Shown: positions 35,126-48,388, counted from the first letter of the stretch. The stretch is 64,000 nucleotides of DNA from Persicaria tinctoria (GCA_037127255.1 JBANSL010000013.1:5272188-5336187); one strand, 5' to 3'. Translations and numbers: made by a program. The notes: a model not told the origin generated them from the sequence alone.

Positions 35126-36285
35126 ATAGGTCTTATATCCGTCTTCGGTTTATAAGTATATGTCAGGGGAAATTATGAGAGACAAACCACCGTAAAATAG
35201 GTGTTTATAAGGAAATTCGTTACTTGAGTTGAGTATGACCGCATGCATCGTTGTGTATTTTCTTAATACATTTTAGAACAAGTTAAAAATACATTTTAGA
35301 GCCGACTAAAATATTACTGCAGTAATTTAACCAAATTACTACCCTATCCGCCCCACTCTCACTTCTTCATCATCCTCTATTCTCACGACAACCCCCTACT
35401 CACACCTCAAGGAAAAAAAAACCCTCAAATAAAAAATCATCCAAATCTACTCATTTTTATTGATGTATGTAAGACCATTAAAATCGAATATCTAATGAAA
35501 ATAATGCATGTCTCTTAATTAACTCTTTCATTGAAATTTCAGGTACTTCGAGATTTTCATTAGTTTTGAGTGATTTGGGTTGAGAATGTAATTAATTGTT
35601 TCAAAAGTTCAAAATAAATGTCGTTTGATTTATGCACGTTTTTTAAGGAAGTAAAAATTCTATAAAATATTATTTTTTTAACCAATTTTTTTTAACGTGC
35701 ACAAAAGTCAAACGACATTTATTTTAAAATAGAGGGAATAGTATATAAGCGTCTTTTAGACAGATCTATGGAAAAAATGTCAAATTTTGCATTTTGGTTG
35801 AGATTTAGAGCAAACTGATTTCGGTGACAAAGGTATGGGATAAACTTGTGGTCGCACCGATCATGGTCGTTGTGACGAGATATTGTAGTGGTCGCAACGA
35901 CCAAATGCCCTTAAGCTTATAATTTGTCTAATGGTCGCAATGGCGAACACTGGCACTAGCCGTTGCAACCAATCACAGTGTTGGTCATTGCGACTAGTGG
36001 CAAAGCAATCATAAATCATGACAGTGTTGGACATTTTTCACGGAGACTGCATCGTTACGTGGCTCGAGAATCGATATTTCTGTCAATTGTGTCGTTTGAA
36101 GCTGCCTTTGTCTACCTAGCTTGCTCTTGTTCTTCATGTATAGTTGTATACTGAGACGATCTTTGATTTAGGGGTATTTTATTCAGACCTATATATCATT
36201 ATTAACCTCAGTCGATCAATTTTGCAAACATATATATAAATAAAAAATGTTACTGCAAATGATACAAGCAACAAATTTGAAAGAT
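35126..36285. other. intergenic region with one MITE
   Basis: Downstream of the pectinesterase is AT-rich sequence. A ~130-bp palindromic MITE (about 35605-35735, arms AAATAAATGTCGTTTGA and TCAAACGACATTTATTT) belongs to the Stowaway-related group seen at 28930. At 35850-36000 the motif GGTCGCA or GGTCGTTG recurs several times in both orientations, without further structure that I could identify. No gene was recognised. Confidence 0.55.
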
Positions 36286-36625
36286 CGATTCAGAGATCCA
36301 AAACGTATGTGGCAAACTTGTTTCTTCTTATTGGGGATAGAAATAGTTTCAATCACCTACACAGCTGATTACTGATTTTTTGACATGAAAAAAACTGCAA
36401 TAATACAAGAGACCACAATGTGCAAGAGTAACGAACCCAAAAAATTGATGCATGGAATGATAGGCTAAAACACCATGAAACAGAAACTATTTCTGCGGAG
36501 GGATGAAAGGAACTCATTGCAAAAAAGCCTTTGATGGTGTTGTATACTAACTGTGAAACATCAAACATGAAGTCACATCTAGTAATCTATAGACGTCAAG
36601 ATTCAAGCCTGGTGTTTTGTTTTTG

Positions 36626-39600
36626 TTATTTGTAGACCTGTGAAACTCCTGCGACGAGCCGGTCCATAAACTGCCACTTCTTGTCGAATCCCCAGCCCGG
36701 GTTGCTCTGCAAAGAAGCAAATCAAAGAGAAATTTAATTGTGGAGAGGTTTGGAAATATGAGCCCTTTAATTAGTCATGAGGGCTTGAAGGGGCAAGCGA
36801 ACCTGGAGAGAGAGAACAGCACGGTCAGTGAATCGTTTCACAGAATCTGGTGCACTTGCAGGCAGTGTCTTAGCCACTCTTTCTAGTTCTCCCTGCTGTT
36901 GTTTTGCAGTGACTGTGTCAGGTCCAGCGTAGTGATCCACAATCTCTTTCAGAAGTGGTACTCTCGCCATTGTTTCTTCCACAACTTCCTGTTAATATTA
37001 AAATTGTTAGAAAAACAACTGTATTAAAAAACTACAAGGGAATTCGAGGAGAGTTTCAACAATGCACAGTACAAGCCCAAATGATAACTAGATCCAAGTA
37101 CCGAACCTCTTCCCAAACTTCTCCTCTACGTCCCTATTTTTAGTATTTTATAAGTGTAGATTAAACTCAAAACTCTGGTCTCGATTAATGATTAACCATT
37201 ATAACACTCAGTGAAAACCAGAACCAAGCACGGAGATCAATTTTGCCTGCAGTTAGTTGAATTCTATTTATAATACACTAACACCTAGATTGAAAATGGA
37301 ACCTACTTTGGCATCTACCTTATTTTTGGCATAATTAAGAGTCAATTTCATTTTGTTCAGTCTCTCTCTTTTCGCCTCTGTCATACTATACTTCTTCTAT
37401 GCCCCTAAGCACAATGCAGTAACAGTAGGTAGCCATCTTTCCCTTGCACAACTTAAGGCACAGAACCCTGTCAGACCAGTTTTAATCTCCCTTCATTATC
37501 TTCTTTCAGTCCCTGCCTTTCTTCTCCATTTTTCTACCATCCAATTTTTGAATTTTCAGGGCTAAAAAACCCCTTAGGACATACGGCTATTGCCTCTACT
37601 AAGAGTTGTTTACTGTGTTCAACTGAGTGTGTTCAGTGGATTGATTTTGATTTTGGAGGGGTATTGCTTCTTGTGTGCTAAAAACTGATAATTCGCTAGA
37701 CTATGTGGTGGTGAGTTACAGGAAGCTGGAAAAGAGCGATACAAATCATATGATCATAATAGATGAAAAAAGAAAAGTACGAGTAATTTGGAATTTCTCT
37801 CGAGTTTTTCTGTAATGCAGAAAATCCATAAATACTGATATTTTTCAGTTCAAAAGATGTCATGTGGATTTTTCGTTTATACATACAACATATAATGATA
37901 GACAAGGGTAAAGTGGTGCTGTATAAAGTAATGCAGACCTTAAAGGTATAACAAAGTAATTTCACATATGATTAAGGGGACAGCGCAATTTCAATAATCA
38001 TTAAGCACAAGGACAGTACTTATAATTTCCCAAGAGCTTTCTCCACCTATTACATGTCAGTATGACAGTACATCACCTCTTCTCTTTATTCACTCCTATC
38101 TAGCAACATGCTCACAAACTCCACGTTTCTTTAGTAAAACATCCACTCCATAAAACAGAATATGGCTCCACAACATCTCCAAAGTGAAAGGATTAACTCT
38201 GCCTAAATTTACTGGCTAAAATTAAAATGAGCAAAATAACATTCTATGAGTGGAGGAAACCTAAGAGTTAAGACAGGTGCGTAGCAAACCACACATCAGG
38301 CCAAAAATAAGCTATATTTTGGACCCCTGCAGCAAATCTGATAGAACCTAATAACCAGGGAAATGAATAACAGAACCCATATCAAATAAGTTGGCAGTTA
38401 ATCACATCCCTCTATTAATTTGAGATACAAATAGCCATGATGATTTTCCCATTTCCTTTTCCTTTAATCTTCTTTTGCCCAACCATAATGAACAACCAAC
38501 ATACAATGACAGCATTTAAACCGAATCATCCTTTGGCCGCGTGTACAGAAGATAACAGTAAACAAAGTAAAGCATAGGATCAAAATACTAACCTTCCACT
38601 CTTCTTCACTTTGAATTCCCTCATAAACCATTAAGAAAGGTTTCATCTTCTCGAGAGCATCCCTTAGAGGAATCTGTGGCTTCTCATCAATATCCGGGTT
38701 GGTCTCAAAATCAGCCATCAAGTATTCAGGCTCCAGCTCAAACTGCAATATACATAATACAAACCTATCAAGCATAAGTACACGAAATGCACACATGTAC
38801 TTGTTCCATTTTAAGTTCAATCTATCCAATATACAGAGGCTAGGTCACAGAGTCACAATCTAATCATGAAATACTACCTTCAAATTTGTATCTAATGCAT
38901 CCAAGTACTCATCCTCTGCAACAGAAGGCAAAATCTCAGATGAAACCTCCTCGAAAGCTTGTGTCAGCATGTTCATCACCTCAGGTCCAACCTGTCTCGC
39001 AAACTTCTCGCCATCAGCATCATCTCCTATAAAGATATCATCTTCCTCTTGATTATCATCTGCATTAGCATCCATCCTCTCCCTCCTCCATTCATCATCC
39101 CTCCCATACTCTTCTCGGTTCCTCCCACGTCCTCGTCCGCGCCCTCTTCCACGCCCACGCCCACGCCCACTGTCCTCGCCTCTTTCGCCCTCTCTCCTAA
39201 AGCCTCTCTCGACACCCTCTCTCCTACCACTGCTTTCGAAGCCCCCTCTCCTAGCACTGCCATCGACGCCCTCTCTCCTACCACTGCTTTCGAAGCCCCC
39301 TCTTCTACCACTGCTATCGATGCCCCCTCTCCTACCACTACTTTCGAAGCCACCTCTCCTAGCACGGTCGCTATTCGCTTCCTCCCGGTCAAATGTAGGC
39401 TGCCTAGCTCCCCTCACATCGCCACTCTCAGCCGCCATGGATACCTCTTCTCTAGGTCTCTCGAATCCTGGTTGGAAACCACCTCTGCGGGGTCGGAGAT
39501 GCCGGTTCTCCTCCGGTTCCGATGGCATGTCCGGGCCTTTAGGGGTCTGTCCACGGCCCATACCCGTCAAAATCCCTACCAGATTATCAGGCAAATTCGC

Positions 39601-40092
39601 CTCCCCAATCGGCCTCCTGATATTAGGGTTTACAGGACCCCTCACAGGCACAGCAGCATCAGAGCCACCGCTCTCGCCGCCATCCTTGGAAAAGAACATC
39701 GGCGTCTTAAACCTCGAATCCTCCTTATTCACCTCAACACCGGCGCCGCCGCGGCCTCGACCGACGCCGGAGGAGGATTTGTCCGGGGAAGGGACTGGAT
39801 CCGGAGCAACAAATGCGTTGAAAGACGGAAGGAACGGAGACGAAGGCAAGGGTTTACCTCTGCCATGGCCGCGCCCGGGGATTGGGGCAGCCGATTGGGC
39901 CGGAACGCCCGATGTCTCGCTGGATTCGGGCGTCTCCGGCTGGTTGGCTGTGAACTGGAATCGGGACGGGACGGCGCCGCCTCGGCCTCGGCCTCGGCCG
40001 GATCCGTCGCCGGAGGAGGTTGAGTAGGTGGAGGAGAGTGGGATGAAGCCTTGCTTGGGCTTTCTGAGTAGTCCTCCAATGGCGCCTCTCAT
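36626..40092 (-). CDS. mitochondrial small-subunit ribosomal protein S24/S35 (mS35)
   Basis: Four exons on the minus strand (40092-38878, 38742-38593, 36988-36803 and 36706-36626), all in phase 0 with GT-AG borders, give about 543 residues. I chose the ATG at 40092 (MRGAIGGLLRKPKQGF), which opens an arginine-containing, presequence-like N terminus. Residues ~30-350 are low-complexity, rich in Arg-Gly (GRGRGRGRGR) and contain a ~10-residue repeat (RRGGFESSGR) at about 39230-39390. The conserved part follows: FELEPEYLMADFETNPDID, then DHYAGPDTVTAKQQQGELER, then SAPDSVKRFTDRAVLSLQ and SNPGWGFDKKWQFMDRLV, typical of the plant S24/S35 family. It should act in the small subunit of the mitochondrial ribosome. 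The N-terminal RG region looks longer than in relatives I recall. The 3' end is partly duplicated at 30955-31395. Confidence 0.9.
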
Positions 40093-40421
40093 CTTCTTCG
40101 TAGACTCCCCGACCAAAATCTTCTTCTTAGACTCGTAGTAGCGAAATGGGTTCAGAGAAGGAGATGTACGAACCCGCCGGTGAGATTCAGGGTTCCCTCT
40201 TTCCTTTTCTTTCTTTTTTAAAAATTAAAATTAAGGGTTCAAAAAATAAATAATTTTTTTATTAGGATTCAAAAAAATGGGTTCAGAGAAGGAGATGTGT
40301 TTGGGGGCGAATTTAAAATTTAGCTAATTTTTTTTAAAAAAAAATTAAATAGTTTTTATTATTTAATTTTAAAAGTTATTGCTAGTGTGTTTTTCTTATA
40401 AATATAAATAGACTACAAATA
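40093..40421. other. upstream region of the S24/S35 gene
   Basis: This should hold the 5' leader and promoter of the minus-strand gene. AAATGGGTTCAGAGAAGGAG occurs twice (about 40144 and 40275), a short local duplication. It is otherwise AT-rich. Confidence 0.4.
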
Positions 40422-40527
40422 GCCCCAGTGAGGGTGGCTCACTGGTTGGGAGCAAGGGGGATGTCGGAAGATCTCGGATTCGATTCCTACCTCCGTCCCT
40501 CCTCGTCATCAAAAAAATAAAAAATAA
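40422..40527 (+). mobile_element. tRNA-derived SINE (106 bp) with 10-bp TSD
   Basis: GTGGCTCACTGGTTGGG fits a pol III A box and GGATTCGATTCC fits a B box, in the right order and spacing for a tRNA-derived promoter. The element ends in an A-rich tail (AAAAAAATAAAAAATAA). ACTACAAATA flanks both sides (40412-40421 and 40528-40537). Together these support a plant tRNA-type SINE, lying upstream of the S24/S35 gene. Confidence 0.88.
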
Positions 40528-40537
40528 ACTACAAATA

Positions 40538-41045
40538 AGTTAAAGGTTTAACGACCTCATATGACTTGGATCAACTTTGGTTTAAACTTAGTTCAAATGG
40601 ATGGTTTGAATTAGTTATTATATACAGTAGCTTGTTTTGAAGTTTGATTTTACTCAAGCTTAAATTTTGATGAATTTATAAAGTTTATCGTATGTTACCA
40701 TGTTATAAAAAAAACTAAAACTATTTTACGAGTCAAGTAGCTTGACTCATAAAAGGAAAATAAAACTAGGTTAAGCATTTCTACGTTTGTAATAAAATCG
40801 AACATGAGTCACCGGCATTTTAAGTTTGAACTAAATAAGTTGAAAATGATCACATTTTTTTTTTGATGAAAAAATGATCACATTTTTATGTTGAACTAAA
40901 CGAATTGAAAATGAGTCACCGACGTTTTGCAAACAATTTATAAATTAAATTCAAATTTTTGAATGTTGATTGGGATGTTAAAATTAAAATCTTTTGTATT
41001 GTGTAAAATATAATTTTCCGTTGATACAAAATCAAAAGCATGTAA
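40538..41045. other. intergenic, nothing recognised
   Basis: AT-rich sequence with a short duplication around 40845-40890 (AATGATCACATTTTT twice). No coding or RNA feature was recognised. Confidence 0.45.
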
Positions 41046-44000
41046 TCTATTTAATCTAACAAATACAGTACTTTACATCCACCCCTTATACTTATTATTT
41101 TAGAAGCAGCTTCTTTGTAAAAAAATTTGCCACGTGTCCACCTTTTCACAAAAATAAGAAACCGTCTTTCCCTTTCCTCCAAACCCACGTTCTCCCCATC
41201 CATGCTCAACGATTTCAATTTTCTCCTCCATCCATGCTCAATTTCCTCCTCCATCCATGCTAATCTCTCAAGTGCTTAGATCCGTGGGTGGTAGGTGGTT
41301 ACTTAGATCCGAGTGGTGGGCAGACGAGGGCGAGTCGCGGGGGGCGGTTAGTTGACAGCGGTGGAATCGGCCCTGCTAAATGAACTCTCTCTTGCAAAAA
41401 AAACCTCGGTTAGAATAGGCATCGATCGTCGACGTTGGCTTGCGATCTCCTCCGACAAATGGTATTTCCTCTTCTCCTACTATGGTTGATTTATTTGAGT
41501 TCTAAATTATTAATTCCTATTTTGATATGTAATGGGTTTTCACTCTCCCATTTCTTCAAGCCTCGAGATAGAAGATTGAATGAAATTTGAGGGAGATGAT
41601 GCACGTTTAGATGGTTAGTCTAGGTTGATTTTGTTTTATGATTACAACTTCACTTTAATTAGCTTTCATCTTCTTGTGCTTGTATGGATGATTGCATTAT
41701 ATATTGGGATTTATTAGTCAAATTTGAGGTTCTAAAGTTGTTATATTTTGGGTTTAATCTTTGCACATAAGGTGTTTGATTAAATGTCTCTAAGAAGAAG
41801 TGCATACATTTGAAATATGAAAATGAATTTTATTGATTAAGTAATTGCACACAAGGTGTTTGATAAAATGTATCAAATTATTAGAGTGTTTTTTTTTTAA
41901 ATATGAAAAATTTGGCTTCAGTTGGGTTTAAGAAAGCTATCAAATTTCAATTTAATGAACATTCGGGGTCGCAGGGGTTCGCTTGGATTTCTATGTTGAT
42001 TTGCACTTTGTCTTTAGAATTTCTACCGTGTTAGTTTAGTTTTATGGTTTGAACGTTCCGTCTTTGTTTGAACTTATATCATGCCTAATTAATCAAAGAT
42101 TTTTATATGAAAGCTTGCACATGTAAATATAAATATAGGAATTTGCTATCCGATATGTGAACTAACTTTTATATTATTTCATCCACTCAAAGCTTGAAGT
42201 GAATGTTGTTTTGTTTTTTTCCCTAACTTTTTGCAAGGTTGAAACCATGGTCAAGAAGATTCCCTTGTACCCTTTTGATGCCATGGTTGGATGAGTAGAT
42301 GATTCATTGATTGTGCTCTACAATAATGTAGTACGATTCACCTTTTAAACTCTTTTTTTAATTGCATTTGCATAATACTACTACTATATATTTTTATATG
42401 TATATGACATTTGAGCTATGGAAATGTATACTCCCCATTTAAATCAAATCTTTTAATTGTTATACCTTCCGTGAGAGGATTAAATGTAGCACATTGTTGA
42501 GCTTACTAGGAAAAAAAAAAGATAATATTGCTCACCCCTACTGTCAATGTGAATGTGATCAATGGTGGATCACTTGAAGAGAACAAGCTTGCTATGTAGA
42601 TGCTCATTTGTTTCTTATTCATGTTGTGTTTTTCGAGCATGACACGTCTAGAACTATTAACATATTTGTTTAAGAAGGAGTGCAGGATCCTTCCTATTTG
42701 AGTCATCTCCTTCAAAGAGGCCATGAAGATGGGATGTAAAGTTTATCACAACTTGAAGGTAAGCAAAATGACGTGCTATGATTTATACAAAGTTGAATGT
42801 CACTCAAGATATGTTTTAATTACCAAACTCTTGAAATTGCATCATAGTTAGATTTCTCAAGCTCTTGAAAACATCTGAAAATAAATCATCTATTGTAGGT
42901 CAATTTGAAGTAATTGAATTCTCATGAAAATATACACAACCTTAAAATGAGTTAAAACATAAATTATTTATTTTATTCAGTTTGATTCACATGCAGGGTG
43001 TGAAATATATTATGGTGGTGAAAGTCAAGTGTTAATATTAAACACAATAAGACTAATAAATACAAAAAAGTAAAAATATCTAATGTCTAATAGTCCATTA
43101 TAGGTCAAAGTGGAATAATTGAGAAATTTACTGTGCTTATGAAAATCAGTTTTCAATATTAAATACAATACAATGGGAATAAAAAACTCATATGTCATAT
43201 ATTTAAGATTGGGATAGAGTTTTGACAGGTGTTCCAAGCTCAAATTGAATTGGGTGATAATTTTTAATGACCACAATTGTGGTCAAATTGAATAGTCTAA
43301 TAAGCTAATTTCTATATATAGTTGTAAAACCATTGAACTTGGAGAAAGAAAAAGCAAATGACCGATGGCTCGATGACTCGACAAGATGAAGATGAATTAT
43401 GTTTTGGTTTACTTTTAATGTGTTCTCAGTCACTGTGTGAGATGAATTATTTTACTTATTATTTTCTAGAAGATTTATGATTCTTGAACATGTTATGTTT
43501 GATATGCTTTGGTTTAATTCCTATAAACCCATTAGCATTATTTTCAAACATATTCTCTTTATTATTAAGAGCTTGAGATTTATTCTTACTTGGGTAGTTT
43601 TTTTGTTTACTTCCTTTTGTCCAATTTCTATTTTACATGTACAATAGCTCATTCGGCTTTCTAAAACTAGATATGAGATTGTTTTTATGAATAGTATTGA
43701 TTATTTGGAGTTCAACAATGTCTAAAATTACTTAGAGAAACAATTTGTTCTTCAATATATATATGGTTTATTCTGGTAGGTGGTGGCTACCAAGATTTAG
43801 GTGACCCAACATACACTTGTGTGTCGTGTGGTGCCTTAATGTGGTATGAGGAACGGGCTGTCAAGAGCAGAAGTGCAGTTGCTCCAACCTTTTCTTTATG
43901 TTGTATGAAAGGAAAGGTAGAATTGCCTCTACTACACCCTCCTCTACAACTTTTACAAAATTTGTTGTGTAGGGAGGATTCCCGTGGTAAGCAATTCTGG

Positions 44001-46874
44001 CAGCATATACCTGCATACAACATGATGTTCTCTTTCACTTCGCTCGGGGGACGGACCGAAACTATTACGGATGGTCCAGGACCGCCTGTGTTTCGAATCT
44101 ATGGGCAGAATTATCATAGAATTGGAAGTTTATTGCCCCCCAAAGGATCAGTGCCAAAATTCTTGCAGTTGTATATTTATGACACTTCAAATGAGGAGTG
44201 TAATCGTTTAAATGCATTCAGGTAACATCCATTTAAGATATAATCTTTGTTCCATTCACAAATTCATCAAAATATAAGTTTGTGTCATAGTATTAATGGG
44301 TTTTATTCGTTCAGCTCTAATGTGTCGGATGAGTCCCTTGTAGCTGATTTGAAGTGTATGATTGATACCTTCAATCCATTGTCCAAGATATATAGAATGG
44401 CCAGAGATCGATTTGCCATGTATCCCGATGCTAATGTGAAGCTGAAATTGTTTGGGACCCGTAATCGTGATCAACGGAGGTATAATATGCCAAGTACTTG
44501 TGAAGTTGCAGCTCTTATTGTAGATGAAGTTGGCGGAGAAGGTACCCCGAGGGATATTGTTATTGAGACTCAAACAAATCGGCTAAGTCGCATAAGTGAG
44601 CTGCATCCATCTTATCTCGCTTTGCAATATCCACTATTATTCCCATATGGTGAGGATAGCTACACTAGAGATATTCGATATTCAGATTCAAGCCAAGGCA
44701 TTGTTAGAAAGAGGGGGGTGGTTACTATGAGGGAGTACTTTGCATTTCGTATTCAAGAAAGGATAGCAGAACAATCTATTATATTGAGATCAGGGAGATT
44801 GTTTCAGCAATTTGTTGGAGATGGATATAGCATTCTTGAAAGTTCTCGGCTTTCATACATCCGAGCAAATCAGAAGAGGCTTAGGATGGAGACATATCAG
44901 AATCTGAATAGTTCCGTCTCTGATGGGAACACAAGTGGAGCGTCCTTAGGGAAACGAATTTGTTTGCCTTCTTCTTTTACAGGTGGGGCTCGATATATGA
45001 TCCAAAATTATCATGATGCAATGACAATTTACAAGACTCACGGTCATCCAGATCTATTCATTACGTTCACTTGCAACTCAAACTGGCCGGAAATTTCTCG
45101 ATTGGTATCTCACAGAGCTCTCAATGCAGAGGACAGGCCAGATATAGTGGATCGAATATTTGAAATCAAGTTGCAGAATATGATTTCAGAGTTTCGAAAA
45201 CACAACATTTTTGGCAATGTTGTTGCATGTAAGTTCCGCCTTTGCTAAGACTTTGGTTTTAACTTATGTGGCTTCCTGTATCGATTATGTTCAGGTTATT
45301 TTGTTCCCCGTGGTTTTTAAGCTATTTGCGTTGAGTGGGAATATTGTACTACTGTTTCTATGGCCCTGTCTGTTTTCATTCCATTTCTGAGAACTGTGCT
45401 TAATAAAAGTCATTATTTGGTGTTAAACACCCGAATTGTTTTACGTCATGTGTATTTGTAATTTAATGTGGCTTACATCTTAAATAAGATATTTGGTTAT
45501 AGTTTATGTTGAGCTGTGTTGGTTGATTGATGTTCTTATAACCATACTTATTTCATGGCGTAGCTGTTAGATCTGTTTAACACATGCCATTGCTGTTGTT
45601 ATGGCCATATTTTTTTTCATGCCCGTGTTGTGAAATGTGTTAAGTGAAAGTCTTTAGTTTGTTGTGAAGGACGGAATTGTTATGGATCATGTGTATTTGT
45701 AATTCAATGTAGCTTGCATCTTAATTAACATAGTTTCATATAGTTTGGGAGTTTGATATAGTTTGGGTCGAATTGTTATTTTTCATTACTGTTGTTATGA
45801 CCATACTTTGTTTCATAGCGTTGCTGTTAAATCTATTGAACACATGCATTTATTATTTTCCAACAGTGATTGTGTGTTTTGTGGTACATATTTAGATATT
45901 GTTTTAGTCCACTGAATTTGGAAGCTAATCGTTTTTGTTATATACTATGCAGTAATTTATACAATAGAGCTCCAGAAACGTGGCTTACCACATGCTCATA
46001 TTGTATTGTTTCTCCACCCTGACAATAAGTTATCAACGGCTGACGATATCGATCGCATTATTACTGCTGAGTTACCTGATCCTTTGGCTGAGCCGGAGTT
46101 GTTTGCAGTTGTTCGGGATCGAATGATGCATGGCCCTTGTGGTACGGCTAAACCCAATTCGCCTTGCATGAAAGCTGGAAAATGTGGTAAATTCTTTCCT
46201 AAGAAGTATGTCTCATCTACACATTTTGACTCGGATGGATTCCCGCATTATAGAAGGCGAGATGATGGCATTGCTATGGAGAAAATATGGGAAGAGTGTG
46301 ATGGAAACAAAGAATGTTGTTTACAAAGAAGTTCTACAAAACATATGATCCTTCCTTACTTATATGGTAAGTGTTTATTTGATATTTTTCTTCCTTCTTG
46401 TGTGTGCATATATAGAATGTGCAGTATATATTACCATTTGAATACGCTTTGTGTTTGGCAGAACTTTCCGACTTCACTTGTGTGGGATATTGTTTTTGCA
46501 GTCATACTTAGTGCAGAATGGTCCATCTGGGTATGTCAAATGTCATTGTGATTTGTTACCGTAACACCATGTTTGTAACTTAACATATACACTATGGGAC
46601 TTTGTTTATATATATGTGCATTACGTGTTATGAGATATTGGGTGTAATAAACCCATCGTTCTGTACGTTGAATGATATAATTTTCATTTGTCCTCTTATT
46701 AATTATAAGACTTTTGTTTGTGATTGTAAATGTTATTATATTATAACAGGGGTTGTAATTGTAAGCAGGACAACAATTCAAATCAAATGAAATATATTCA
46801 TGGTATGTGGGAATACTAAAACGGTAAATTTCAATACAAATACTCACCCGTATAAGGTACGGGAAAAGTACTAG
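41046..46874 (+). mobile_element. truncated Helitron (~5.8 kb)
   Basis: The right end is well supported: hairpin CCCGTA-TAAGG-TACGGG (46847-46863), then AAAAGTA, then CTAG (46871-46874) followed by T. The suggested left end TCTATTTAATCTAACAAATA at 41046 follows an A, giving the expected A/T insertion site, with a CCACGTGTCC motif 85 bp inside. The interior carries a Helitron Rep frame (43781-46366). The Pif1-type helicase half is missing, so the element is not autonomous. The left boundary is an inference. Confidence 0.7.
43781..46366 (+). pseudogene. Helitron replication initiator (Helitron_like_N, HUH), C-terminally truncated
   Basis: Three exon-like segments fit in phase: 43781-44221 (GDPTYTCVSCGALMWYEERA, FSFTSLGGR), 44315-45228 (LHPSYLALQYPLLFPYGED, YIRANQKRLR, FITFTCNSNWPEI) and 45953-46366 (IELQKRGLPHAHIVLFL, MMHGPCGTAKPNSPCMKAGK). 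The HAH triplet in GLPHAHIVLFL is the metal-binding HUH motif of rolling-circle Rep proteins. After YLYG the frame ends. The downstream Rep tyrosines and the helicase domain of autonomous plant Helitrons are not present before the element's 3' end. No stop or frameshift is seen within the remaining ~590 codons, so decay is recent or the exons are intact up to a deletion. Confidence 0.85.
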
Positions 46875-46877
46875 TTA

Positions 46878-47171
46878 GGGCTCATTTGTTTATAAACGGG
46901 AGAATGAAAAGTAAATTTTACATATAGAATGTATATAATATAATTTTTTATCAGCCTATTAGAGGGGGTGAGGAAAATGATTAGAGTATTAAAGGACAAA
47001 TAGTTACCCTCTTTAAAATTGGGGAATAAAATGTGAAAAAATGTAATAAATTTTGTATGGAAAATAAGAGAAATAGTGTAATGGTTATAATAGTAACTAA
47101 TGAATCTTAATTTAAATATAAACTAGATTGTGAAGGTAAATCATTACCCTTTTCTACCAAAAACAAACGGG
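46878..47171. mobile_element. Harbinger/Tourist-like MITE abutting the Helitron end, copy 1
   Basis: GGGCTCATTTGTTT opens the element and AAACAAACGGG closes it. TTA lies on both sides (46875-46877 and 47172-47174), the usual PIF/Harbinger target duplication. It starts three bases after the Helitron CTAG terminus. An inverted second copy lies at about 48568-48876. Confidence 0.75.
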
Positions 47172-47174
47172 TTA

Positions 47175-48385
47175 ATATGCAATATGCTACAATAAGCAAC
47201 ATGGTCAGACTTTTATGAAACGTATCAATTGTTTTCATACAAAGAAAATGGTATATTATAATGAAATTATTTTATTTTGTCTATAGTTTACGTTTTTATT
47301 GCATAGTTAAATAATTTGAAAAAAAATCGACATAAAATAGGAATGGAATCAAATATTCATATAAAACTGAGATAAAATAATTATATTATAACTGACGATT
47401 TTTTGAACTTATGTAGCTATACTCTTAGAACATAGGTTAATAAACTTAGTTGAAAAAAAAATGATCTTAAAAAAATGATCACAAGAAAGCAATATTTAAA
47501 AAAATCTAAATTACAACAATTTAATTTTGTAAAATCTTAAACTTATTATGTCTCAATGACATGTGAACATTTAAACATTTATACACGTATAGCTTATATT
47601 TATAGCTTGTGATGATTATTATATGTCTCTAATTAGCTAGAAAAATAAGGAACCATACACCACGTATATCCATATTTGCAATATTTTATTTTAGGCAAAG
47701 AATATATTGGCAAGGTATCAATATCCGATTACATTTTTAAGCGTGGAGGTTATATTTCACTATCAATTTTCTCTTTATATGATTATCTTCAACCTTTTTT
47801 TTATCATTTCAATCTTAGGATAAGGATTTATCGACGTTGATCCGTATAAATTGAAATATGGTCCTTTTTTTTTTCTGTTTGGAATAATTGTTTGATGCAT
47901 TGAGAAGGCGAAATATTATTTGATGAATTGGTTGGGTTTGCAACTTTCGGAGTCAGGATAGGTTGGAGTCGTGGTAGTGTGTAAAGGGCAACTCCGTGTC
48001 CGGAAGAATGTTCCTTGGAGTTTCGTTTTCATTGCCCACGGGAGTTAGAATTCTACCGTACCGCTGGCATACGGTGCTACTCTTTGTGGTGTTTGTTTAC
48101 GTTATTCGTCGACGTCCTCAACCTCACGGTTGTCAGCCCTTCTTAGTTTCGCCCATCTCAGAGTGGCTACTACACGTTGATGGCGCCTTTGTTTTTATTT
48201 TATTTACCGTGATTGTTGTATTATTTGACGACGGTTCATCAATCTGCCAATTTGTTAGTCTCTCAAATTTCAGACTCGCCTGATTATCATTTGATTTAGT
48301 AGTTTTATTGATCGATATATGCTACTATGAAACGTGCAGTAAATAATCAAAGTTGAGGTTTAACCCCCAAAAATGTACTGAGAAA
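47175..48385. other. intergenic, with an unrecognised GC-richer patch
   Basis: Mostly AT-rich sequence. 47940-48290 is less AT-rich and keeps an open frame from 47996 to 48283 (GTG start). It matches no family I know, and its low-complexity hydrophobic translation does not look like a conserved protein. Confidence 0.4.
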
Positions 48386-48388
48386 CTA

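Noticed and set aside
38959..40027. Long plus-strand frames (235 and 354 residues)
   Set aside because: They are antisense shadows of the low-complexity first exon of the minus-strand S24/S35 gene.
47996..48283. 95-residue frame in intergenic DNA
   Set aside because: GTG start, no recognised domain, surrounded by transposon debris; nothing supports translation.
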